Assembly: GCF_036898095.1 (NCBI RefSeq)
Contig: NC_090729.1
Location: 62,215,436 to 62,279,435 of the forward strand
Direction: 5' to 3'
Length of the DNA: 64,000 bases
From: Palaemon carinicauda
Taxonomy: Eukaryota > Arthropoda > Malacostraca > Decapoda > Palaemonidae
The number at the start of each line of letters is the position of its first letter. Within the stretch, counting starts at the first letter, position 1. A model generated the notes under the pieces. The model was not told the origin of the DNA. It worked only from the letters and a program-made list of their open reading frames with translations, and did not search any database. A program made the position numbers and the translations under genes. This document shows, piece by piece, positions 55,721-64,000 of this stretch.

Positions 55721-57666
55721 GGTTGTCCTATCAGGGTATCTTGAATCATAGATGGATATTGAACGTGTGGTAGGTCTAGATTTTGCGTTTTCATCAAAAA
55801 AACGTTTCTTTTATACCTATTTCGATTTGGACATTTGTGTGAAGAATTTTCTCCACTCTTCTTCTTTAATTTGTAATTTTAACTCTCTCCTAATAATACT
55901 ATATTTACCCCTTAAACGTTCTCTTCTTCATTAAGTTTTCTCTATTGAAACATTGTGAGGACTATTTTAAATCTACTAAATCTGTTGACAGTAGCACATG
56001 CCATGCTCATGACGTCACAGCGTAGATACGCACAGCAAGGGGGCTTATCCCGGCGTAAGCTAGTTCTTTCCTCAAACTATGTGTGTCGAGATTAAACATT
56101 GAACTGATTTAAATATAATATCTAATGTCGTGAACTTTAAAGCATCTCCTATTTCTCAATACCAATTAAGATTTGTTAATTTTAGGATAAATACCCATTG
56201 CGCCAGCCCATTGCTAATTGATCATTAACTAATCAATTTTTAGCAAGCCAGAATAGGTAGGATTATTGTACATATAAACTTTCTTAGAGCAGCAAGATTT
56301 CTCTGAGTATTTACTACAAAATCCTACCTCCTATGCACTTCTTGCTACAATATATTGCCCTGTCCTAAAGTCCCAATATGGCATCTCAACTGGGTCACCT
56401 TGTGCATGATGACTCTCACCTATCTGGAAAGGTGAAATGAGGTGAGCCCTCTCAACTTTAACCTCAGCCCATTTGTTCGGAAGTCGCCCTGACCGACTGA
56501 CCTGCTTGTCAAATAATCTGTGCGCCTCTGGCTCACCCCCTCACCCTCTTCCCAAAACTCGACTCACAGAAGAGTCCTGCCGGTCGGGGAGATAGAGAAG
56601 AAAAAGAGCCTTTCAAACCATATCTTGCAAAGTGGGAATTTTAGGGGTGAGCCAGTCAAGAGTGCAAAGTGCCAACTTGTGCAGAGTTCCAGTCAATAGG
56701 CATTAAGGGCAAAGGACTGTCTTCCAAAGAGTGCAGGTACCATATTGTGGCCACTTAGTTATTCCCCTATTTTTTAGTTTAGCTTAGGCTAATTTTACCT
56801 TGATAGGGCAATCTGGCTATTACATAGTTCGGATTGTGTGCGGTGGGATTGTGTGTTTATTTTTCTTAGATATAATTTTTTGTTTTCCAGACTAGCACAG
56901 TCTATTGGTCACATGGGCCACGTGACCAACCAAATTTTGATTATTGATTATTGCAGATCACGTGCCTAATCAACCATTTATCATTATTTTGAATTGCTTT
57001 TTATATTGACACCATTTTTGTGTTTGTTAAGATGTACGTTTTCTTTTAATATAAATTGCTGAAATAAATCAATATTAGGTTTATTAAACCTCCTTTGTAT
57101 TTTTACTCCTTCTTTTATTTCAATATGTAAATTATGAATAATTGATCACTGGACAGAATACCCGATATTTGAAAGGAGTAAGCCTCAGTAAGTCTAAAAG
57201 TGGTTTCAGCGAGGAACTTTGTATTAATATATCTGCTTCAAAGGTAAAGAGCCATATCTTTAACGTTTTAACTTTACTTTGCCTCACTGCTCCCATTTTT
57301 TTATTGTCTAATTACATTAACATAAGATACCTGTCCAGCATCTTACTGGGGTCACTTGGACGGAATCGAAACAGAGCCTGAGATTGCAAGATGACTGTAG
57401 ACCTGACAAAGCTAGAGTAGGCCAGTAAATTACTTTTATTTTCACGTGTGGAGTTTTCCGGCCCCTGGACGGTAAAATTTTCCCCTTAGTATTTAAGAGT
57501 GACGGTTAGGAAACTGTGCCAGTAAAGTTGTTAGCCAGGTGTTTGTGCCCCGAGTGTTAGTGCTCATTATCCTCCCCTGATAATCTTTGTGTAACTGACG
57601 TAGGGAGCATTTCCTGGACTAAGTTCCCAGTCGAACATTTAATTAAATAAAAATTTTCCACAACTA
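55475..57666. other. unassigned spacer
   Basis: About 2.2 kb without a recognisable gene. It holds the TC microsatellite at 55641-55719. A GC-richer part (56330-56770) with repeated CTCACC/GGTGAG phrases has no open frame of note. The AT-rich remainder shows no TE signature I can name. Confidence 0.5.
55641..55719. repeat. (TC)n microsatellite
   Basis: About 79 bases of TC with one TTTC interruption near 55672. It is followed by TGCAGG. Confidence 0.98.
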
Positions 57667-58230
57667 TGATAAACGAGCATCCGAAAACTTATAGATTTAA
57701 TTCTCTAAGATCCAAACCTCCTTCTCTTTGATTGATAATATGTTTGTAATATAAGCATCTAGTATGGGATAGTTAAACCGACGATATCGAAGAGAGTAAA
57801 CTAGGTAAGGGATAGTAGCAAGCGTAAGGTTCGTTCTTGTGTTTCGAATATGAAGATGCTTTTCTTTTTAACCTTCTTACATTATCAGCGTAAACTCTTG
57901 TCCAACATTTTAGATCCGAAATAGAGCCCACAAGTGAAATGGCTTTAGTAAAAAAAACAAAATTAGGCGTATAAATTATTTAGTTACATGCAGAGTATTT
58001 GAGGTCTCTGAACCAATGATAAAACATTTTCCTAGAGTGAAGTTTATGAACTTCATCTCCAGAGTTATTGTTAAGGTGTTGTGCCCTTCATTGATTATAT
58101 AGTGTTCCTGTCCCCTTCAGCTAATTCTTTGTTGCATGTTGTTGAGAGAAAAAAAACTGGTTCCCAAAGAGATTCATCGAAATAGAAATTCTCCCGAGTA
58201 GAATTATCCTATCGTATGCTTCAGTATTAA
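57667..58230 (+). repeat. R1 unclassified repeat, copy 2 (diverged)
   Basis: Matches, with many changes, 63888-64000 at its start (TGATAAACGAGCATCCGAAA) and then the inverse of 35340-35830 (GAACTTCATC, GATTATATAGTG, TTAATTCTTTGTTGCATG with gaps, CCTATCGTATGCTT). It is clearly older than copies 1 and 3. Confidence 0.75.
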
Positions 58231-58642
58231 TAACCACTCACAAGAAAGAATATTGCTATCATATGTTTTCTTTTTTTTTTTGTGTGAGATGTAATGTTCT
58301 ATTGATAACCAGAATAGTCCTATATAAAGTATTAATATACGCCATGTTAAAGTTCCCTTAACATTAGACATTTTCTCTGCTTTTAGACTGAAGCTATATC
58401 TTTTCTGTAATATTCTAGGATAATTCCATATCTTCTCAAAATATGTGAGTAATTCAAGGAAAAGATTCTGTTCATTTCAGATGGGCTGTGTGTTCGACTT
58501 TTACTGTCTTGCCAAGTTTTACCCAGTTCAATGCAGATGGAATTCGGAAAGTAATTGAATGATATTTACAAGGGCTGTGTTGTCACTTGCCCCTTTCAAA
58601 AGTCTTTCAAGAATGAAGTACCGCTGGTACGTCACAATTTGT
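58231..58642. other. unassigned spacer
   Basis: About 410 bases of AT-rich sequence between R1 copy 2 and the first ORF1-only element. No gene or repeat recognised. Confidence 0.5.
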
Positions 58643-58684
58643 CAATGTTATATGATGATGATGAGTAGATTGCCATGCATATAG

Positions 58685-58722
58685 CATGACACGGGCTCTT
58701 GTCACTTAAGACAGCCCGTAAG
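58685..58722. other. 3'-end hairpin of ORF1-only element copy 1
   Basis: ACACGGGCT, CTTGTC, ACTTAA, GACAGCCCGT: the arms CGGGCT/AGCCCG and GTC/GAC pair. The same hairpin lies at 61063-61100 in copy 2 with one loop change. Conserved 3' stems are known to be read by some LINE reverse transcriptases; a role here is inference. Confidence 0.6.
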
Positions 58723-58774
58723 AGGATTGGATTTGTAAAGGGTATACTCCAAGGAGTAATATTTAAATTAATAA

Positions 58775-58835
58775 AAGGAATGTTAGGTAAAAATAGGAAA
58801 AGGAATGTTAGGTAAAGGATAGGTAAAGGAGATGA
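58775..58835. repeat. 26-bp repeat, about two units, in 3' region of copy 1
   Basis: Units of AAAAGGAATGTTAGGTAAAG; expanded to more than four in copy 2 at 61151-61262. Confidence 0.8.
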
Positions 58836-59288
58836 ATAGTAAGGATGATGAATGAGGGATGGAATGGAATGGTACAAGACGTGAAAAGGGGTAGAAAGTA
58901 ACCCGAAAAAGGGGACTCCTTTTTAGGTTCACGAAAGAAAGTTTTAGTCAGAGGAAATAGTATTGATAGTAGTAAGTCCCAGTAAGTAAAAGAGACTGGG
59001 AGAGGAGTGAAGGAACTTTAGTAAGAGAGAATAGGAGTAGGTTTAAGCAAAGAAGCTTATTCCTGCTCTTGTGATGGAAGGGGGGAGGGGGCCATTTCTG
59101 TGCAACGCTCGGACAGTAAGCACGAGAAAGGCCCCTTAAGGATAGGGTAGGAAGAGGGAGAACAGGGAAAAAGGGTAGGAGACAGGAAAAACAACAGCTG
59201 TTTCCTTATGAGGAACACAGCCTTGCAATAACTAATCTCCTTTTAGGAATAGGGAATTGGGAAGGAAAGGATTGCAAGCAGAGGAGGA

Positions 59289-60881
59289 TTATCTCTGCTC
59301 CGTGGCTGGAGACTGGAACTGTTGCAGGAGTTGCTGGAAGGTGGAGGTTGATGAGAGGGAAAGGACTTTGGTAAGGATCTGGAAGGCGAAAGGTATGAGG
59401 TCTTGCAAGGTGAGAGACTCAATTGCTTGAGCCAAGGTTTGAGAAGGGGATGAGGATGAAGGTCGTTGCTGGTCCCTTTGGGGAGCAGTTGCAGGTTGGC
59501 GCTGATCCTTCTTAGGAACAGTTGCAGGTCGTTGCTGGTCCTTCCTAGGAGCAGTTGTAGGTGTAGATGCTGGAGCAGTTGTAGGTGTAGATGCAGTAGC
59601 AGGAGTTGGCTGGCTTGGTCTTCTCTGGCGAGGAGTTCTTTGTTCTTTAGGTGGCTGAGATGAAGCTGGTTTATTTTGGTTTGAAGAGGATGTATTCTTC
59701 ATAGCTGCTATCTTCTTGAGATACTCTGGGCAGCGCTTATTCCAAGCATGGTGTGGCTTGGAACAATTAGGGCACTTGGATGTGGTTTGTCGTCCTTCTT
59801 TGTGGGCCTTTATGCACACTTCTGTGCTATGTCGCTGGGTGCAGATACCGCAGATAATGGGGCCTCTGCATTCTTCTTTATGATGTCCAAAGCGTTGGCA
59901 TCTGTAGCATCAAAGGGGCTCAAGTGTATAATCCTCGATGGGGAAAGTACCCCAGACTCCTAAGTCCAGTTTGGAAGGAACTGGACCTATAAAGGTGGCA
60001 ATTAGGCGTCTAACAGGAACGTCATCCTTGCTTGTGCAGAGAACAGCACAGTCAATATTGCTGCACGAGGTCACAATGGAGATAGGCATCGTCACAGGAT
60101 ACCTGGTAATGACTGCCTTCTTCCTGATAAAAGCAGGATCCAGCAGTGTTAAGGCGGAGTCTTCCTGAAGATATCTGACTGTCTCAATATCCTTGGGATA
60201 GATGATAAGGTCACCTTTCCTGTTAGGTCTTGCAGTGAGTTTCACGCCAGGCTTAGCAGCCATGGCAGCAACAGAGGCATAAGAGAGCTCGTGGTTTGCC
60301 TGTGAAAGTCGAAACTTTGGCAGAGGCTTCTTTGGCTGTGTAGCTGGAATGTTTTCTTGAATGGCAGTGTCTTCTTGCAAGATAGTTTGGAGGCAATCTA
60401 TGCAGTTGCAGTCCGTGGAGTGGGCCCCTTGTTCGGTCTCCATGGCGTTGGAGGACTCAGGCTCGTTGGTAGAAGGGATGACTGCAGTTGCAACCGATTG
60501 CTGAGGAGTTGTAGAGACAGACAAGGATGAGTCTGTGCTCTCAGTCCTTGGAGTCACTGATGGCGATGGTGGGGCTGATTCTGGAGCTGGTGAAGCTATA
60601 GAAGTCTTCTTCCTTTTCTTGCTAAGTTCATCATACTTGATAATGATGTCAGAGGCATCTTTGCAACCCTCACATTTGCATCTGACATGATGATTGAACA
60701 CAGCTGGGTCGAATGTGAGGGAAGTTTCTTTGGTAATGAAGTTAAAAACGAAGGTACGTCGCAATTGGCAGGCTAAACAGTGGTCACAGTCACAAGAGAG
60801 ACTATTAAAATAGTCCTCACAGTGTCTCTCATGTTCAGGATACAGATTCCATCCCCGTTTTCCTAAGTGAAAAACGGACAT
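59289..60881 (-). pseudogene. non-LTR ORF1 (gag-like, Cys-rich N-domain and zinc knuckles), copy 1
   Basis: ATG at 60881. Residues 1-85 form a Cys/His-rich domain (RHCEDYF, CDCDHCLAC, CKCEGCKDASD). A Ser/Pro/Thr linker follows, then CNCIDC near residue 160. A globular region (SYASVAAMAAKPGVKLTARP, IIYPKDIETVRYLQ, IRKKAVITRYPVTMPI) resembles the pre-zinc region of Jockey/I-type ORF1. One TGA (59910-59912) falls exactly where copy 2 has the arginine before CYRCQRFGHHKEEC. Knuckles: that one, CGICTQRHSTEVC and CPNCSKPHHAWNKRC. A Pro/Gln-rich tail with repeated DQQRPATVPKK-like units ends at 59289. It would bind element RNA. A single stop is the only visible lesion. Confidence 0.85.
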
Positions 60882-60989
60882 TGTGGTTGAACTCTACGGG
60901 AATCACAGTGAAAAATTCGGGAGGTTATGATGTACATAATCCAGGAGTTGTTGTCGGTACCGAGTCTAAGCGAACACTGACAATGTTAT

Positions 60990-61024
60990 AGGAAACAGAT
61001 TCGATTCATGAAAGTATGAACATT
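60990..61024. repeat. 35-bp direct repeat, left copy (target duplication of ORF1 element copy 2)
   Basis: Matches 63427-63461 with one T/C difference (at 61006). The same 35 bases occur once, uninterrupted, in R1 copy 1 (inverse, 36365-36399). Confidence 0.9.
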
Positions 61025-61150
61025 GTTATATGATGATGATGAGTAGATTGCCATGCATATAGCATGACACGGGCTCTTGTCACTTACGACAGCCCGTAAG
61101 AGAATTGGATTTGTAAAAGGTATACTCCAAGGAGTAAAATTTATATTAAT

Positions 61151-61262
61151 AAAAGGAATGTTAGGTAAAGGATAGGAAAAGGAATGTTAGGTAAAGGATA
61201 GGAAAAGGAATGTTAGGTAAAGGATAGAAAAAGGAATGTTAGGTAAAGGATAGGAAAAGGAA
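61151..61262. repeat. 26-bp tandem repeat, 4-5 units, in 3' region of copy 2
   Basis: Units of AAAAGGAATGTTAGGTAAAG plus GATAGG. Copy 1 has two. Confidence 0.92.
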
Positions 61263-61704
61263 ATGAGGGGTAAGGAATGGAATGGTACAAGATGTGACAA
61301 GGGGTAGAAAGTAACCCGAAAAAGGGGACTCCTTTTTAGGTCCATGGAAGAAAGTTTTTAGTCAGAGGGAATAGTACTGATAGTAGTAAGTCCCAGTAAG
61401 TAAAAGAAACTGGGAGGAGAGAAGGAGTTTTAGTAGGAGAGAAAAGGAGTAGGTTTAAGCAAAGAAGCTTATTCCTGCTCTTGGGATGGAAAGGTGGAGG
61501 GGGCCAATTCTGTGCAGCGCTCGGACAGCAAGCACGAGAAAGGCCCCCTAAGGATAGGGTAAGAAGAGGGTTAACAGGGAAAGAGGGTGGGAGACAGGAA
61601 AAACAAGAGCTGTTTCCTTATGAGGAAGACAGCCTTGTAATAACTATTTTCCATTTAATTAAGAATAAGGAATTGGGAAGGGGAGGATTGCAAGCGGGGA
61701 AGGA

Positions 61705-63322
61705 TTATCTCTGCTCAGTGGCTGAGAACTGGAACTGTTGCAGGAGTTGCTGGAAGGTGGAGGTTGATGAGAGGGAGAGGACTTTGGTAAGGATCTGGAA
61801 GGCGATAGGTATGAGGTCCTGCAAGGTGAGAGATTCAATTGCTTGAGTCAAGGTTTGGGAAGGGGATGAGGATGAAGGTCGTTGCTGGTCCCTTTGGGGA
61901 GCAGTTGCAGGTCGGTGCTGATCCTTCTTAGGAACAGTTGCAGGTCGTTGCTGGTCCTTTTTAGGAGCAGTTGTAGGTGTAGATGCAGGAGCTATTGTAG
62001 ATGTAGAAGCAGGAGCAGGAGTTGGCTGAGTTGGTCTTCTCTGGCGAGGAGTTCTCTGTTCTTTAGGTGGCTGGGATGGAGCTGGTTTGTTTTGGTTTGA
62101 AGAGGATGTATTCTTCATAGCTGCTATCCTCTTGAGACGCTCTGGGCAGCGCTTATTCCAAGCATGGTGTGGCTTGGAACAATTGGGGCACTTTGGATGT
62201 GGTTTGTCGTCCTTCTTTATGGGCCTTTATGCACACTTCTGTGCTATGTTGCTGGCTACAGATACCGCAAATAATGGGGCCTCTGCACTCTTCTTTATGA
62301 TGTCCAAAGCGTTGGCATCTGTAACATCGAAGGGGCTGAGGTGTGTATTCCTCGATGGGGAAAGTACCCCAGACTCCTAAGTCCAGTTTGGAAGGAACTA
62401 GACCTATAAAGGTGGCGATTAGGCGTCAAACAGGAACGTCATCCTTGCTTGTGCAGCGAACAGCACAGTCAATATTGCTGCACGAGGTTACAATGGAGAT
62501 AGGCATCGTCACAGGATACCTGGTAATGACTGCCTTCTTCCTGATAAAAGCAGGATCCAGCAGTGTTAAGGTGGAGTTTTCCTGAAGGAATCTGGCTGTC
62601 TCGATGTCCTTGGGATAGATGATAAGGTCACCTTTCCTGTTAGGTCTTGCAGTGAGTTTCACGCCAGGCTTAGCAGCCATGGCAGCAACAGAGGCATAAG
62701 AGAGCTCGTGGTTTGCCTGTGAAAGTCGAAACTTTGGCAGAGGCTTCTTTGGCTGTGTAGCTGGGATGTTCTCTTGTATAACAGTGGCTTCTTGCAGGAG
62801 TGTCTGGAGGCAATCTGTGCAGTTGCAGTCCATAGAGTGGGCTCCCTGTTCGGTCTCCATGGCGTTGGAGGACTCAGGTTCGTTGGTAGGAGGGATGACT
62901 GCTGTTGCACCTAATTGCTGAGGAGTTGTAGGGACAGACAAGGACGAGTCTGTGCTCTCAGTCCTTGGAGTCACAAGTGGCGATGCTGGGGCTGGTTCTG
63001 GCACTGGTGAAGAGTCTGTAGACGTCTTCTTTCTCTTTTTCTTTGTAGTCTCTGGCTTGCGGAGTACTTCCTTATTATACTTGAGAAGCTGGTCAGAGGC
63101 ATCTTTGCATCCCTCACAGCGACAGTTGAGTTTGTGGTAAGTCACTGCTGGGTTTACAGTGTAGTTATATTTTTTCAAGGTGTTGAACATGAAGTCACGG
63201 TGCTTCTTATAAGCCCCACAGTCATCACATTCACAGGTTTGATTAGCGTAATATTTATTACAGTGTCTGTCTTCCTCAGGATAAACTTGCCATCCCTTAG
63301 GTCCCAGATACCAAATGGACAT
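61705..63322 (-). pseudogene. non-LTR ORF1, copy 2
   Basis: ATG at 63322. The N-terminal Cys/His domain has the same spacing as copy 1 (RHCNKYY, CECDDCGAY, CRCEGCKDASD) but otherwise differs at most positions, whereas the rest of the protein is near-identical to copy 1. A stop at 62426-62428 follows SKDDVPV. The frame then reopens: RLIATFIGPVPSKLDLGVWG, RCYRCQRFGHHKEEC and CGICSQQHSTEVC. One extra base near 62191 shifts the frame before the third knuckle. The Pro/Gln-rich tail runs to 61705. Same inferred role as copy 1; the two broken sites differ, so the parent carried an open ORF1. Confidence 0.85.
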
Positions 63323-63426
63323 TGTGGTTGAACTCTACGGGAATCACAGTGAAAATTTCAGGTTACGATGAACATAATCCAAAAACTGTTGTCGGCACCG
63401 AGTCTAAGCGAACACTGCATTGTAAA

Positions 63427-64000
63427 AGGAAACAGATTCGATCCATGAAAGTATGAACATTATCTTGAATATTTCTAATCATTTATGCTAATGACAAATT
63501 TATTAGGAAGCAATTTTTTTTTAATTAAAATGAATTCATAAATTATTTTTTTTCATAAAGTTCTTATAATTGAATTTTTACTTTTACCTTTTTTTTTTTG
63601 TCTTGAAGAAATATTTTGAATACTTCAGAATTGTAGAGCAATTAAGAAAGCAATACGACTTCCAGGATTATCCTATTATTCTTTCATTTTCTTTAACTAT
63701 ATACTATCTCACTGGTTCAATCTTCAATCTTGATTTATCTTAACCTTTTTCATGAGGAGGTCCGTAACCTTAATTATCTTTACTTTCTTTTTCCTGAACT
63801 CTTGGTCCTCGCGAGAAGAGAAAAGCAAAGCCCTGGTTGTTCAAGTCGTCCATTTCTAGCTTTTGTCTTCTTTAGGGTACTTTGATAAACGAACATCTGA
63901 AAACTTGTAGATTGACATATTTAAAATGCAAACCTCCTTTTATTTGAATGTTTATGTGTTCGTAATATAATCATCTTGGTACGAGACATTTGTTCCCGAG
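63427..64000 (+). repeat. R1 unclassified repeat, copy 3 (runs off the window)
   Basis: Nearly identical to the inverse of 35828-36399. It starts with the right copy of the 35-base target duplication (63427-63461) and continues without interruption to the window edge. AT-rich and non-coding, apart from a short A/T homopolymer difference near 63590. Confidence 0.88.

Larger units (their letters stand above)
58643..60989 (-). mobile_element. ORF1-only non-LTR element, copy 1
   Basis: Minus strand: 5' end near 60980, ORF1, a G-rich 3' region, and a 3' tail of CATCATCATCATATAAC (58672-58650), the short microsatellite tail of many non-LTR elements. There is no ORF2 (endonuclease/RT), so it must depend on another element, like mammalian HAL1. 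A short direct repeat, CAATGTTATA, stands at 58644-58653 and 60981-60990. Confidence 0.75.
61025..63426 (-). mobile_element. ORF1-only non-LTR element, copy 2
   Basis: Head-to-tail with copy 1 and of the same build: 5' end near 63417, ORF1, 3' region, hairpin, and CATCATCATCATATAAC tail. Again no ORF2. Flanked by the 35-base direct repeat, so this copy entered an R1 repeat and its boundaries are well supported. Confidence 0.82.

Noticed and set aside
55479..55797. Ser-Leu and Arg-Glu repeat frames
   Set aside because: Translation of a TC microsatellite.
59466..59663. Plus-strand Cys/Arg/Ser-rich frames over the ORF1 tails (also 61882-62100)
   Set aside because: Shadows of the Pro/Gln/Thr-rich tail repeats of ORF1 on the minus strand.

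Overview
This is eukaryotic, intron-era, AT-rich DNA built almost wholly from transposable elements, most of them decayed. I find no bacterial gene, no rRNA and no free-standing tRNA. The mix (several DIRS-type tyrosine-recombinase retrotransposons, a BEL/Pao element, Ty3/gypsy, Tigger/pogo, piggyBac and hAT remnants, an ORF1-only non-LTR pair, a tRNA-derived SINE, long TC and TA microsatellites) fits an arthropod and most naturally a decapod crustacean. DIRS1-like elements are known to be widespread in Decapoda, and a short phrase near 9260 and 43190 is one I associate with decapod repeats. The species cannot be named from the sequence.

Layout. 1-1200: tail of a gypsy integrase, a TC microsatellite and a probable 3' LTR. 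1307-3835: a Tigger/pogo element with its broken transposase on the minus strand. 4628-7435: a non-coding piggyBac-type element flanked by TTAA, filled with a ~375-bp tandem repeat. 8467-8853: the only candidate host exon, weakly like vitelline membrane outer layer protein I. 9926-10971: half a piggyBac transposase and its TIR, sitting in the leader of the first DIRS element.

10976-33126 is a DIRS district. Copy A (10976-18758) and copy C (25291-33126) each carry gag, RT/RNase H and tyrosine recombinase, all broken. Copy B (19244-24235) has only a gag gene, but that gene is an unbroken 510-codon frame and lies between ~300-bp inverted repeats. A 0.5-kb fold-back relic (18759-19243) and a truncated 5' end D (24692-25290) lie between them. 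The three gag genes share an apparent splice acceptor at their 5' end, so a long spliced leader is likely.

33499-42000: an hAT transposase tail, a TA microsatellite, a non-LTR RT relic, an unclassified repeat (called R1 here), a gypsy element on the minus strand (36560-40438) with gag, protease, RT, RNase H and integrase, and the gag start of a second gypsy family. 42574-43601: microsatellites and a tRNA-derived SINE in both orientations. 43606-47120: a second, longer copy of the TTAA/tandem-repeat element.

47395-55474 is the best preserved element: an 8.08-kb BEL/Pao retrotransposon with both LTRs, an exact AAAAG target duplication, a primer-binding site and nearly the whole gag-pol, broken only by a few stops and frameshifts. 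57667-64000 holds two more R1 copies and two head-to-tail minus-strand elements that keep a non-LTR ORF1 but have no ORF2. The second of these is flanked by a 35-bp direct repeat, and the R1 copy at 36365-36399 is its empty site. No genes here cooperate in a host pathway; what the window records is layered transposon insertion and decay.
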